Source: Terriglobales bacterium (GTDB lineage: Bacteria; Acidobacteriota; Terriglobia; Terriglobales; Acidobacteriaceae). Taken from it: a stretch of DNA of 64,000 nt. Both the position numbers and the translations under genes were made by a program. Under the pieces are notes generated by a model. The model was not told the origin of the DNA, did no database searches, and saw only the letters and a program-made list of their open reading frames with translations. The DNA lies in contig DASRFG010000014.1 in assembly GCA_035651655.1 (NCBI GenBank), positions 124,001-188,000 on the forward strand. The letters run 5' to 3'. How positions within the stretch are numbered: the stretch's first letter is position 1; each line of letters begins with the position of its first letter. Below are positions 1 to 8,053 of the stretch, piece after piece.

Positions 1-1
1 G

Positions 2-496
2 GCGCAAGAGGTCAATCGCCTGCTAGCGCCGCTGGTTAACGTGATGCTAGGCAATGAAGAAGATTTCACAGCCGCACTGGGCTTCGATGTTGCCGGCGTT
101 GACGAGGGCCACTCTTCGCTCGATCCAGCCAACTTCAAGCAGATGATCGAGCAAGTTGCACGGGACTTTCCCAATCTTTCTGTGGTGGCGACGACTCTGC
201 GGCACGCGAAAACTGCCACGGTGAACGATTGGGGCGCAATCTGTTATTGTGATGGCCGATTTTATGAGGCACCGGTCAGGAAGAACCTGGAGATTTACGA
301 TCGGGTAGGCGGTGGCGATTCCTTTGCCTCTGGTTTGATTTATGGATTTCTGACCGGCAAAGAGCCGCAATGGTCGGTGGAGTGTGGCGCCGCACACGGT
401 GCGCTGGCGATGTCCACGCCTGGGGACACCAGCATGGCGACCCTGGAAGAGGTGCTGCAAGTAATGAAGGCGCAAACGGCGCGCATCGCTCGCTGA
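2..496 (+). CDS. kdgK: PfkB-family sugar kinase, probably 2-keto-3-deoxygluconate kinase (5' truncated)
   Basis: The reading frame is open from base 2, so the gene starts upstream and only the last 164 residues are visible. They include the PfkB-family C-terminal signature GGGDSFASGLIYG, whose Asp is the expected catalytic base, and an N-E-x-D-F stretch typical of the ribokinase fold. The enzyme would phosphorylate 2-keto-3-deoxygluconate in the cytoplasm. The KDG assignment rests mainly on context: a KDPG aldolase gene starts 9 bp downstream, and that enzyme cleaves the product. Another PfkB sugar kinase remains possible because the substrate-binding N-terminal half is missing. Confidence 0.8.
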   Translation, partial: AQEVNRLLAPLVNVMLGNEEDFTAALGFDVAGVDEGHSSLDPANFKQMIEQVARDFPNLSVVATTLRHAKTATVNDWGAICYCDGRFYEAPVRKNLEIYDRVGGGDSFASGLIYGFLTGKEPQWSVECGAAHGALAMSTPGDTSMATLEEVLQVMKAQTARIAR

Positions 497-505
497 AAAC
501 CAATA

Positions 506-1177
506 ATGACTAGAGACGAGGTCATCCGCAGAATTGGCGAGATCGGGATCGTGCCCGTGGTAAGGGCAGGGAGTCCGGACGAAGCCTCGCGTGCTGTAGA
601 AGCCATCCTTGCGGGCGGGATCTCGGTAGTTGAAATTACCATGACGGTTCCGAACGCTGTGGCTGTGATCCGAGAAGTGGTCCGGCAATATGGGAAAAAA
701 GTGCTAACCGGCGCCGGCACCGTGTTGACAGCTAAGCAAGCTGAATCGTGCCTGGCCGCTGGAGCTGAGTTTTTGGTGAGCCCCGGGCTGTCGCTTCCGG
801 TCCTGCGCGTTGCGGAAGCTGCCGGCAAGCTGGCCATCCCTGGAGCCTTGACGCCAACCGAATTGATGGCAGCCAGCATCGAGGGAGCCGAGTTGGTAAA
901 GATATTTCCCTGCGGCAACGTTGGTGGACCGAAGTACCTCAGGTCTTTGCGGGCGCCCTTTCCCGACATTAACTTGATCCCCACGGGGGGCGTGAATTTA
1001 TCCAATGCTGGAGACTACATCGGTGCTGGCGCATTCGCGCTCGGTGTGGGCGCTGACCTGGTAGATACCGCGGCGCTACGCAATGGTGATTTGCAAAAGA
1101 TTATTGGCACTGCGAGGTCACTGGTAGATGCTGTCCGACGGGCTCGCGACAAAGATGCTCTTGCCAGCATCCCGTAG
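506..1177 (+). CDS. eda: 2-dehydro-3-deoxyphosphogluconate (KDPG) aldolase
   Basis: This 223-aa protein has the normal length of the class I KDPG/KHG aldolase family. Visible motifs are the catalytic Glu in VVEITMT, the phosphate-binding GAGTVL, and the Schiff-base lysine region LVKIFPCG followed by GGPKYL. It would split KDPG into pyruvate and glyceraldehyde-3-phosphate, the last step of the Entner-Doudoroff and KDG routes. It starts 9 bp after the kinase stop, so the two are almost certainly one operon. The same family can also act on 4-hydroxy-2-oxoglutarate. Confidence 0.93.
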   Translation: MTRDEVIRRIGEIGIVPVVRAGSPDEASRAVEAILAGGISVVEITMTVPNAVAVIREVVRQYGKKVLTGAGTVLTAKQAESCLAAGAEFLVSPGLSLPVLRVAEAAGKLAIPGALTPTELMAASIEGAELVKIFPCGNVGGPKYLRSLRAPFPDINLIPTGGVNLSNAGDYIGAGAFALGVGADLVDTAALRNGDLQKIIGTARSLVDAVRRARDKDALASIP

Positions 1178-1192
1178 CGGAAAGGAGAAACG

Positions 1193-2389
1193 ATTCTGCA
1201 GACGCCAGCCTCCAAAAAAGTTTTGATAAGCGAGAAGGCCGAACGCTTTACCGAGTCAGTGATCCGCGAGATGACTCGCCAGGCGCAGCTCCACGGTGCC
1301 ATCAATCTCGCCCAGGGTTTTCCTGACTTTTCGGCTCCTGCGGAGATCAAACGTGCCGCGCAGGAAGCCATCGCCGCTGATATAAATCAATACGCGATCA
1401 CCTGGGGTTCGAAGTCTTTGCGCCAGGCAATAGCCCGCCACATGAAGGTCTGGCAGGGACTGGACGTTGATCCGGAAACCGAAATCACCGTCTGCTGCGG
1501 TTCCACCGAAGCGATGATCTCTTCGCTCCTGGCGGTGACCAACCCTGGCGACGAGATCATCGTCTTCGAACCGTATTACGAGAACTATGGTCCGGATGCG
1601 ATCATTGCCGGCGCCCGTCCCCGCTTTGTGAAATTGCGGCCGCCAGCCGATCCCGCCGGTGAGTGGACCTTCGATGAGCGTGAACTGCGGCGTGCCTTCG
1701 GCTCAAATACCAAAGCTATTATCGTTAACACTCCCAACAATCCCACCGGCAAAGTATTCACGCGCGCAGAACTCAATTTAATTCGCGATTTGTGCATCGA
1801 ACATGACGCTCTGGCGATCACCGACGAAATCTACGAGCACATAATTTATGACGGCGCCGAGCATATCTCGATGGCAAAGCTGGACGGGATGCGCGAGCGG
1901 ACGATCACCATCAATGGTGCTTCCAAAACCTACAGCGTTACCGGATGGCGCGTGGGATGGGCAGTGGCCCCGGCACTACTTACGAACGCCATTCGCAAGG
2001 TGCACGATTTTCTTACCGTTGGCGCGCCCGCTCCGCTGCAGGAGGCGGCTGCCGCTGCGCTCGCATTGCCCGCTTCGTACTACAAGAGCTTGGCTGATGG
2101 CTATCGCGATCGGCGCGAGCGTTTGCGCTCTGCACTGGTGGAAGCTGGATTTGTGGCGTATCTTCCGCGGGGCGCTTACTACATCATGACCGATATCGCC
2201 GGTTTTGGTTTTGCTGACGATCTGGCATTCACCAAGCATCTGGTTTCAAAGGTCGGGGTTGCCGCGGTTCCAGGATCGAGTTTTTACAGTGATCCGGCGC
2301 AGGGCGCGCAGCAGGTGCGCTTTGTCTTCAGTAAAACCGATGCCACACTGGACGAAGCCGCGCGCCGGCTGCTTAAGCTTCGCCGCTGA
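1193..2389 (+). CDS. Class I/II PLP-dependent aminotransferase
   Basis: This is a fold-type I aminotransferase of about 390-400 aa. It shows NTPNNPTGKV and the PLP-lysine segment SKTYSVTGWRVGW, and resembles the aspartate or kynurenine-type aminotransferases of the class I family. The first conventional start is TTG at 1223, which has no good ribosome site. A strong AAAGGAG lies at 1181-1187, and the in-frame codons at the right distance are ATT (1193) and CTG (1196), extending the protein by about ten residues. I therefore give 1193 with 1223 as the alternative. It sits 15 bp or more after the aldolase gene and probably belongs to the same operon. The amino acid substrate cannot be read from sequence. 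Confidence 0.85.
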   Translation: MLQTPASKKVLISEKAERFTESVIREMTRQAQLHGAINLAQGFPDFSAPAEIKRAAQEAIAADINQYAITWGSKSLRQAIARHMKVWQGLDVDPETEITVCCGSTEAMISSLLAVTNPGDEIIVFEPYYENYGPDAIIAGARPRFVKLRPPADPAGEWTFDERELRRAFGSNTKAIIVNTPNNPTGKVFTRAELNLIRDLCIEHDALAITDEIYEHIIYDGAEHISMAKLDGMRERTITINGASKTYSVTGWRVGWAVAPALLTNAIRKVHDFLTVGAPAPLQEAAAAALALPASYYKSLADGYRDRRERLRSALVEAGFVAYLPRGAYYIMTDIAGFGFADDLAFTKHLVSKVGVAAVPGSSFYSDPAQGAQQVRFVFSKTDATLDEAARRLLKLRR

Positions 2390-2474
2390 CGTCTTCGCGG
2401 ATTCATTTTTGCGGCGCATCAACACTTCTGCGTGCCGCCAGGATGGCGGCGCTACATCCGTTTTCTGATAACCC

Positions 2475-3971
2475 ATGAACCTTCTGGGCATTGATGTCGG
2501 GACTGGTGGTACCAGAGCAGTCGTTGTCTCCGAGACCGGAACGGTGATTGCGGTTGGTTCAGCCGATCACCAGCCATTCCGCTCACCTCAAATCGGGTGG
2601 GCTGAGCAAGATCCGCGAGACTGGTGGCGAGCAGCCTGCCAGGCAATCAAGTCTGCGCTCTCTCAGGCCGGTCTGAAGCCTGATGCGATCTCCGGAATCG
2701 GCCTCACCGGCCAGATGCACGGTGCAGTCCTGCTCGATGAAAAAGACGAAGTACTGCGCCCGGCCATCATCTGGTGTGATCAACGCACCGGAAAACAATG
2801 CCGGGAAATTACCGAGAGAATCGGCGCTCGGCGACTGATTGAGCTCACCGCCAATCCAGCATTGACCGGATTCACCCTTCCCAAGCTGCTGTGGGTGCGC
2901 GAGAACGAGCCCGAAATCTGGCAGCATGTGCGCACCGTGCTACTGCCGAAGGACTACGTTCGCTTCCGCTTGACTGGCGAACGTTGCATTGACGTTGCCG
3001 ATGCCTCCGGTACTCTGCTCTTCAATGTGGCTCAACGCCGCTGGTCCACCATCGTCGCTTCGGAGTTGCAGATTGACCCCCACCTCCTGCCCAAAGTCTA
3101 TGAATCCCCAGAGGTAGTCGGCGCGGTGTCGAAATCCGGGGCTGAGGCTGCCGGTCTAGCCGCAGGCACCCGGGTCGTCGCTGGTGCTGGTGATCAAGCA
3201 GCCGGGGCTGTAGGAATGGGAATCGTTCGTCCGGGAGCGGTTAGCGTGACCATAGGCACTTCCGGAGTGGTTTTTGCTGCTACCGACTGTCCTGGACTCG
3301 ATCCCGCCGCCCGAGTGCACACCTTCTGCCATGCTGTGCCCGGTCGCTGGCACCTGATGGGCGTGACTCAGGGCGCGGGACTCTCATTGCGTTGGTTCCG
3401 CGATCAGTTCGGAGCGGGTGCGGACGATGGCCGTGACCCTTATGCCCGGCTCACAGAAGAGGCGGCGCAAACTCCCCCAGGTGCGGACGGGCTTCTCTGG
3501 ACGCCGTATTTAATGGGCGAACGAACCCCGCATAATGATCCCGATGCCCGGGCAGCCCTGGTGGGCCTTACCGCCAGCCACACGCGCGCTCACGTTGTGC
3601 GTGCGATCTTGGAAGGCGTGGCCTTCAGCCTGCGTGATACCCTGACCATTTTCGAGGAGATGAAGGTCCCGGTAGAGACCATTCGCGTGGGCGGCGGTGG
3701 TGCGCGGTCCCCAGTGTGGCGGCAGATTCAGGCGGAGGTTTTCGGTCGGGCGGTGGAAACCGTCGAAGCGGAAGAAGGTGCTGCTTATGGGGCAGCCCTG
3801 TTAGCCGGAGTCGGATGCGGTGTCTGGCCTTCAGTGGATGCCGCTTGTGGCGCGGTGATTCGGGTGGGATCACGGGTGCAACCTGATCCCCGAAGTGTGG
3901 CCATCATGGAGAGGAGATACCGGGCTTTTCGTGCGCTCTATCCAGCGCTGAAAGCTATTCCGCAAAACTGA
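2475..3971 (+). CDS. xylB: Xylulokinase
   Basis: This 498-aa FGGY-family kinase phosphorylates D-xylulose with ATP in the cytoplasm. The N-terminal phosphate loop reads DVGTGGTRAVV, and the GLTGQMHG motif is characteristic of xylulokinases. Further motifs are LLPKDYVRFRLTGE, GTSGVVF and the ATP-site GGGARSPVWRQI near the C-terminus. Length and motif order match complete family members. The gene precedes xylA by 53 bp, so the pair would turn xylose into xylulose-5-phosphate. The order xylB-xylA is unlike the E. coli order. Confidence 0.93.
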   Translation: MNLLGIDVGTGGTRAVVVSETGTVIAVGSADHQPFRSPQIGWAEQDPRDWWRAACQAIKSALSQAGLKPDAISGIGLTGQMHGAVLLDEKDEVLRPAIIWCDQRTGKQCREITERIGARRLIELTANPALTGFTLPKLLWVRENEPEIWQHVRTVLLPKDYVRFRLTGERCIDVADASGTLLFNVAQRRWSTIVASELQIDPHLLPKVYESPEVVGAVSKSGAEAAGLAAGTRVVAGAGDQAAGAVGMGIVRPGAVSVTIGTSGVVFAATDCPGLDPAARVHTFCHAVPGRWHLMGVTQGAGLSLRWFRDQFGAGADDGRDPYARLTEEAAQTPPGADGLLWTPYLMGERTPHNDPDARAALVGLTASHTRAHVVRAILEGVAFSLRDTLTIFEEMKVPVETIRVGGGGARSPVWRQIQAEVFGRAVETVEAEEGAAYGAALLAGVGCGVWPSVDAACGAVIRVGSRVQPDPRSVAIMERRYRAFRALYPALKAIPQN

Positions 3972-4024
3972 GAGGGCGAGGGGCTGTTTTCAATCCAGAT
4001 TAGTGATTTTTCCGAGAGGTTCTT

Positions 4025-5194
4025 ATGGCGAGAGATAGTTACCAACCACGTCCTGAGCACAAATTCAGCTTCGGGCTGTGGACGGTCGGCAATCGTGGAC
4101 GCGATCCCTTCGGCGACGTGGTGCGGCCAACGCTGCCGCCGGTCGAAGCCGTCCGCATGTTGGCTGAAGTCGGCGCATGGGGGGTGAATCTGCACGACAA
4201 CGACCTTGTGCCAATTGACGCCACTCCCGCAGAGCGCGACCGCATCGTCCGAGAGTTTCGCAAAGCTTGCGAGAAGAATGGCATCATCGTGCCCATGGCC
4301 ACTGTAAACCTGTTTTATGATCCGGTGTTCCGCGATGGCGCGTTTACCGCCAATGATCCCGCGGTGCGTGCTTATGCAGTGCAAAAAACCATGCGAGCGA
4401 TGGATCTGGGAGTCGAACTCGGCGCAAAGATCTTTGTGCTTTGGGGAGGACGCGAGGGCGTCGAAACCGATGCTTGCCGCCGTGCCGACGAGGCCATAAA
4501 GCGGCTGCGGGAAGCCATTAACTATCTGTGCGAATACGCCATTGATCAGGGCTACGACTACCAGTTCGCGCTGGAAGCCAAGCCCAATGAACCACGCGCT
4601 GACATTTATATGGCTACCACCGCAGCCTATCTGGCATTGATTCCAACCCTGGATCATGCCGAGATGGTCGGCGTGAATCCGGAAGTAGCGCACGAGCACA
4701 TGTCCGGCTTGAACTTCATGCACGCGGTGGCGCAAGCCTGGGAGGCGGACAAGCTTTTTCATATTGATTTGAACGACCAGGCATTTGGCCGCTACGATCA
4801 AGACCTGCGCTTTGGCTCGGCTAACGTGAAGAGTGCTTTCTGGCTGGTGAAATTTCTGGAGGATGTCGGATACGATGGACCCCGCCATTTTGACGCGCAC
4901 GCCTACCGCACTGAAGATTACGAGGGCGTCAAAGACTTTGCCCGCGGCTGCATGAGGACGTACCTCATCCTCAAGGAAAAAGCGGCACGCTGGAATGCCG
5001 ACAAAGAGATCAAGGCCTTGGTTTTAGAAGGTACAAAGACATCCAAGAAACCTCCGAGTGTCGGCCGCTATAGCAGAGCTGGAGCCAAAACGCTGTTGGC
5101 TCACAATTTTGATCGCACGGCTATGTCCGCCAAAGGGCTTGGCTACGAGCGGCTCGATCAACTGACTACCGATATTCTCTTCGGAGTACGCTGA
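4025..5194 (+). CDS. xylA: Xylose isomerase (short, actinobacterial-type)
   Basis: This 389-aa protein interconverts D-xylose and D-xylulose. The length fits the shorter class I enzymes. The catalytic His is in VNLHDNDL, the metal-site Glu in LEAKPNEPR, and the substrate/metal segment is EHMSGLNFMHAV followed by HIDLNDQ; a further signature is WGGREGVET. A ribosome site (GAGAGG) precedes the ATG. The stop codon lies inside a strong hairpin (5183-5214), which suggests termination or attenuation before the next gene. Such enzymes also isomerise glucose in vitro, but xylB next door points to xylose. Confidence 0.95.
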   Translation: MARDSYQPRPEHKFSFGLWTVGNRGRDPFGDVVRPTLPPVEAVRMLAEVGAWGVNLHDNDLVPIDATPAERDRIVREFRKACEKNGIIVPMATVNLFYDPVFRDGAFTANDPAVRAYAVQKTMRAMDLGVELGAKIFVLWGGREGVETDACRRADEAIKRLREAINYLCEYAIDQGYDYQFALEAKPNEPRADIYMATTAAYLALIPTLDHAEMVGVNPEVAHEHMSGLNFMHAVAQAWEADKLFHIDLNDQAFGRYDQDLRFGSANVKSAFWLVKFLEDVGYDGPRHFDAHAYRTEDYEGVKDFARGCMRTYLILKEKAARWNADKEIKALVLEGTKTSKKPPSVGRYSRAGAKTLLAHNFDRTAMSAKGLGYERLDQLTTDILFGVR

Positions 5195-5214
5195 GCCTCG
5201 GCCCAGCGTACTCC
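5183..5214 (+). terminator. Hairpin overlapping the xylA stop codon
   Basis: GGAGTACGCTG (5183-5193) and CAGCGTACTCC (5204-5214) form a perfect 11-bp stem with a 10-nt loop. The stop codon TGA (5192-5194) sits at the top of the left arm. The sequence after the stem is T-rich but broken (CTTGTTTGCGTTT), so it could terminate only partly and lower expression of the following isomerase gene. Confidence 0.6.
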
Positions 5215-5254
5215 AAGGCTTGTTTGCGTTTGATCACGACTTCTGGAGCAATGC

Positions 5255-6256
5255 ATGCCACGACCGGTTTGTCTTTTCACAGGACAATGGGCTGATCTTC
5301 CGCTGGAAACCCTTGCCGCCAAAGCCAGCAAGTGGGGATTCGACGGGCTTGAGCTCGCATGCTGGGGCGACCATTTCGAAGTAGAGAAGGCCCTCGCCGA
5401 CCCCGGATATTGTAAAACCCGATGGGACATTCTGAAGAAGCACAACCTGAAGTGCTTCGCGATTTCCAATCACCTTGTAGGCCAGGCAATTTGCGATTTA
5501 AACATTGACCAGCGTCACAAGGGCATTATGCCTCCGGAGGTCTGGGGCGATGGCGAGCCCGAAGGCGTGCGCCGGCGCGCTGCAAAGAACATGATGGACA
5601 CGGCCCGTGCCGCGGCAAAGCTGGGCGTGAAGGTGGTGAATGGATTTACCGGCTCGAAAATATGGCACGTGCTGGCGATGTTTCCGCCGGTTTCCCCAGA
5701 AATGATCGACGACGGTTACCGCGATTTCGCCACCCGCTGGAACCCGATTTTGGATGTCTTCGACCAGGTTGGGGTGAAGTTCGCGCTCGAAGTGCATCCC
5801 GGCGAAATCGCGTACGATTTCTGGACGACCCGACGCACGCTGCAAGCCATCAACAATCGCGCCTCATTCGGCATCAACTTCGACCCCAGTCACCTGCACT
5901 GGCAGATGGTTGATCCCGTGCCGTTCGTTTATGAATATGCCGATCGCATCTACAACATGCACGTAAAGGAATCCATTCGCGTGCTCGACGGCCGCAACAG
6001 TATCCTTTCTTCACATCTGTTTTTTGGCGATCATCGCCGCGGCTGGGACTTTGTCTCTCCCGGTCGAGGCAGTGTTCCCTTCGAGCGCATCTTCCGCGCG
6101 TTGAATCAAGTGGGATACAAGGGCCCGCTCTCAATCGAATGGGAAGACAACGGAATGGACCGTGAGCAGGGCGCTCCAGAGGCCCTCGCGCTGGTCAGAC
6201 GACTTGACGTAAGTCCTTCAAATGTCGCGTTTGACGCGGCTTTCAAGCATGATTGA
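5255..6256 (+). CDS. TIM-barrel sugar phosphate isomerase/epimerase family protein
   Basis: This 333-aa protein belongs to the AP-endonuclease-2-like TIM-barrel superfamily that includes xylose-isomerase-like epimerases and isomerases. Likely metal ligands are the Glu in LEVHPGE, the Asp and His in [10 protein letters not shown], the His in YNMHVKES and the Glu in SIEWEDN, in the order usual for the family. It has no signal peptide, so it is cytoplasmic. It follows xylA by 60 bp, separated by the xylA hairpin, and probably handles a related sugar or polyol. The exact substrate cannot be assigned. Confidence 0.82.
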   Translation: MPRPVCLFTGQWADLPLETLAAKASKWGFDGLELACWGDHFEVEKALADPGYCKTRWDILKKHNLKCFAISNHLVGQAICDLNIDQRHKGIMPPEVWGDGEPEGVRRRAAKNMMDTARAAAKLGVKVVNGFTGSKIWHVLAMFPPVSPEMIDDGYRDFATRWNPILDVFDQVGVKFALEVHPGEIAYDFWTTRRTLQAINNRASFGINFDPSHLHWQMVDPVPFVYEYADRIYNMHVKESIRVLDGRNSILSSHLFFGDHRRGWDFVSPGRGSVPFERIFRALNQVGYKGPLSIEWEDNGMDREQGAPEALALVRRLDVSPSNVAFDAAFKHD

Positions 6257-6304
6257 CTCCGCAGGACTTGACCTTTGGTGACGTTTTAATCGCCTTGCCG
6301 GCTT

Positions 6305-6350
6305 GTTACCGTAATCGCCTGAGTGTCCCAGAGAGGCGAAACCCGGTAAC
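6305..6350 (+). promoter_or_regulatory. Two-part inverted repeat just upstream of the receiver gene start
   Basis: GTTACCG (6305-6311) pairs with CGGTAAC (6344-6350). Inside it TCGCCT (6315-6320) pairs with AGGCGA (6334-6339), giving a stem with an internal loop and a 13-nt apical loop. The right arms cover the only plausible ribosome-binding sequence and end 2 nt before the ATG at 6353. A folded leader could therefore hide the start; alternatively the palindrome could be a protein-binding site. Confidence 0.4.
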
Positions 6351-6352
6351 CT

Positions 6353-6742
6353 ATGTCCAACCCTTCCAAGCTGAATATCCTGTACGGCGAAGATGATGAA
6401 AAGGCGCTTGCTGCAGAACTGTCTCACATGAAGGAAGCCGGCCACACCGTTGAAACCGCGATCGGCCGCAAAGGGATTCAGGAAGCTCTTAAACGCAAGA
6501 AGTTCGACCTGGTGATTCTCGGCCACACCCTCGACAAGAACGATCGCCATCATCTGCCTTACATGGCAAAGAAGGCCAATCCCGCTACCAAAGTCTTGGT
6601 CCTGCACGCAGGTGATCATCCGCAAGTGGATGGAGCCATAGACTCACCACACAGCGTGGAGAGCTTGTTGCGGGCGATTTCCTCTGTCATGTCCGGAAGT
6701 CCGGCGCCACTCCTGGCAAAAGGTGCAGCGGCAGGGAAGTAA
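6353..6742 (+). CDS. Receiver-like protein lacking the phosphoacceptor Asp
   Basis: This 129-aa single-domain protein has the CheY-like outline: an N-terminal acidic cluster (YGEDDEK), a central FDLVIL strand and a C-terminal helix. The position after FDLVIL, normally the phosphorylated Asp, is Gly (VILGHTL). The usual Ser/Thr is replaced in VLVLHAG, and the switch Lys is replaced by Ser in the DSPHSVESLL segment. It is probably a pseudo-receiver acting without phosphorylation. It stands alone between two convergent blocks, and its partner is not visible. Confidence 0.7.
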   Translation: MSNPSKLNILYGEDDEKALAAELSHMKEAGHTVETAIGRKGIQEALKRKKFDLVILGHTLDKNDRHHLPYMAKKANPATKVLVLHAGDHPQVDGAIDSPHSVESLLRAISSVMSGSPAPLLAKGAAAGK

Positions 6743-6773
6743 GCCCCTGCTCTCGAGGGTCCGTGCCTGGCCA

Positions 6774-7502
6774 CTAACGAACCAGCGCCCATGGATAGAC
6801 CCCGGTATTCAGCTTGATAATCATGTAGCTGAAGCCGCCGGGATCGGGCTTGGGTTGGTGTGGAGCATTCGGCGGAATTAGCAGCCAGTCTCCAGCTTTA
6901 ACTTTGAAAGTCTGCCCGCCGATAATAGGTTGACCGCGATACTCGCCCGGAATTATGCCGTCCTTGTCTTTTAAGTTTTGTTCGTTAGCGATTTTTCCAC
7001 CCACAATCATCTCTCCAGTTCCGCCGGTAAAAACGTAGAAGTCGTAAACGCCCGCATGCTGTTCGGCGTCGTCCCAGACGCTATTCACTTTTGTCAGGCT
7101 CGGGACAGGTTGATCTCGATGGAGCCGATACAGCATGAACATGCTGAAATTGCGTGTCTGTACATGCACCGGGCCGCCGCCAAATGACTGGCTGCTCCCG
7201 CTCCCCGCCTGGCTCGCCGCCTTCATCGCCCTCGCCGCCAGCTCGGTGTGCGCCTTCTGTATGTCGTCAATGTTCCAATGAGTAGGAGGTGGCGCATCGG
7301 GCGCGATCGGCGGATCTTCAGGATTGTCGTAGCCAAACGGCCTCGCTTCGCCGGCATTCCTCTGCGCGAAAGCTTTCTGGATCAGCGAAAAGTCATTCAG
7401 GTGACCCGTCAAAACGGGCTGCAAGCTGGGCCGCGTCGCCCTGCCCGCGATATAACCGATCAGCGCAGCGGCGATTGCGACCACTGGAAGTATTCGCTTC
7501 AT
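6774..7502 (-). CDS. Exported cupin-domain protein
   Basis: The protein of about 242 aa starts with a signal-anchor-like stretch (KRILPVVAIAAALIGYIAG). Its C-terminal part reads as a cupin barrel: ENxx-type strands, GKIANE, and GDWLLIPPNAPHQPKPDPGG, where PPNAPH is typical of cupin motif 2. I chose ATG 7502 because a GGAGGA site lies just upstream; a longer frame to 7544 has no site. It begins 10 bp after the cytochrome c stop, so it is the third gene of the PQQ dehydrogenase operon and is probably periplasmic. Its ligand is unknown. Confidence 0.72.
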   Translation of the reverse strand: MKRILPVVAIAAALIGYIAGRATRPSLQPVLTGHLNDFSLIQKAFAQRNAGEARPFGYDNPEDPPIAPDAPPPTHWNIDDIQKAHTELAARAMKAASQAGSGSSQSFGGGPVHVQTRNFSMFMLYRLHRDQPVPSLTKVNSVWDDAEQHAGVYDFYVFTGGTGEMIVGGKIANEQNLKDKDGIIPGEYRGQPIIGGQTFKVKAGDWLLIPPNAPHQPKPDPGGFSYMIIKLNTGVYPWALVR

Positions 7503-7512
7503 ACGTCCTCCG

Positions 7513-8031
7513 TTATTTGGTTGGCTCAGGCTTGCTGGCCTCAAACCGGATCTCCCGCAAAAATTCCGGCTGTCGCGGCAGATCCGTATTTCCGGCCGGA
7601 AATTTATTAAAGCTCAGGATGTAAGCCAAAATGTCTATTTTGTTCTGACGGCCAATCCGCCCGGGATTGTCCTGCGGCATGGTGCGTCGAATACGTTCGA
7701 ACAGATCTCCGAGCGGAAGCCCGTTCCAGTTGGAAGTGAAGCGAGGCCCTGCCAGGGGTGGCGCTTCCCCTGCTCCGTGCAACGTTTCACCATGGCACGA
7801 CGCGCATCCCTTTTGAAAAAGTTGCTCTCCGCGTTTGGCTTGGTCTTCCGAATAGACTCCATCCCAAACCGAACGGGATTCAGACTGTGCCGGCTCCCCT
7901 TGCGAATGGCTCAGCGGTTGTGCCCAACATGCGCAACCAAGCCAGGTAATAGCAATCAGGCCGATGACTGTCACTCTCCACCTTGTATCGGAATCTTCGT
8001 TCGCGGGAAGCCTGGCTGCTATCACTCTCAT
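7513..8031 (-). CDS. Mono-haem cytochrome c
   Basis: This exported protein of about 172 aa has an N-terminal hydrophobic segment ending near CWAQ, which may be a signal peptide. One haem motif, CASCH, follows GEQLFQKG. A candidate distal Met ligand is in RRTMPQDNPGRI. It follows the PQQ dehydrogenase by about 22 bp on the same strand and is the obvious electron acceptor for it. The start is placed at ATG 8031; a longer TTG start at 8085 would overlap the upstream gene. Confidence 0.87.
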   Translation of the reverse strand: MRVIAARLPANEDSDTRWRVTVIGLIAITWLGCACWAQPLSHSQGEPAQSESRSVWDGVYSEDQAKRGEQLFQKGCASCHGETLHGAGEAPPLAGPRFTSNWNGLPLGDLFERIRRTMPQDNPGRIGRQNKIDILAYILSFNKFPAGNTDLPRQPEFLREIRFEASKPEPTK

Positions 8032-8053
8032 CTCGTCGGGATGCGTCCTGTCT

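Noticed and set aside
3938-4900. 320-codon - strand frame
   Set aside because: Antisense to xylA, which has all catalytic motifs; no family motifs in this frame.
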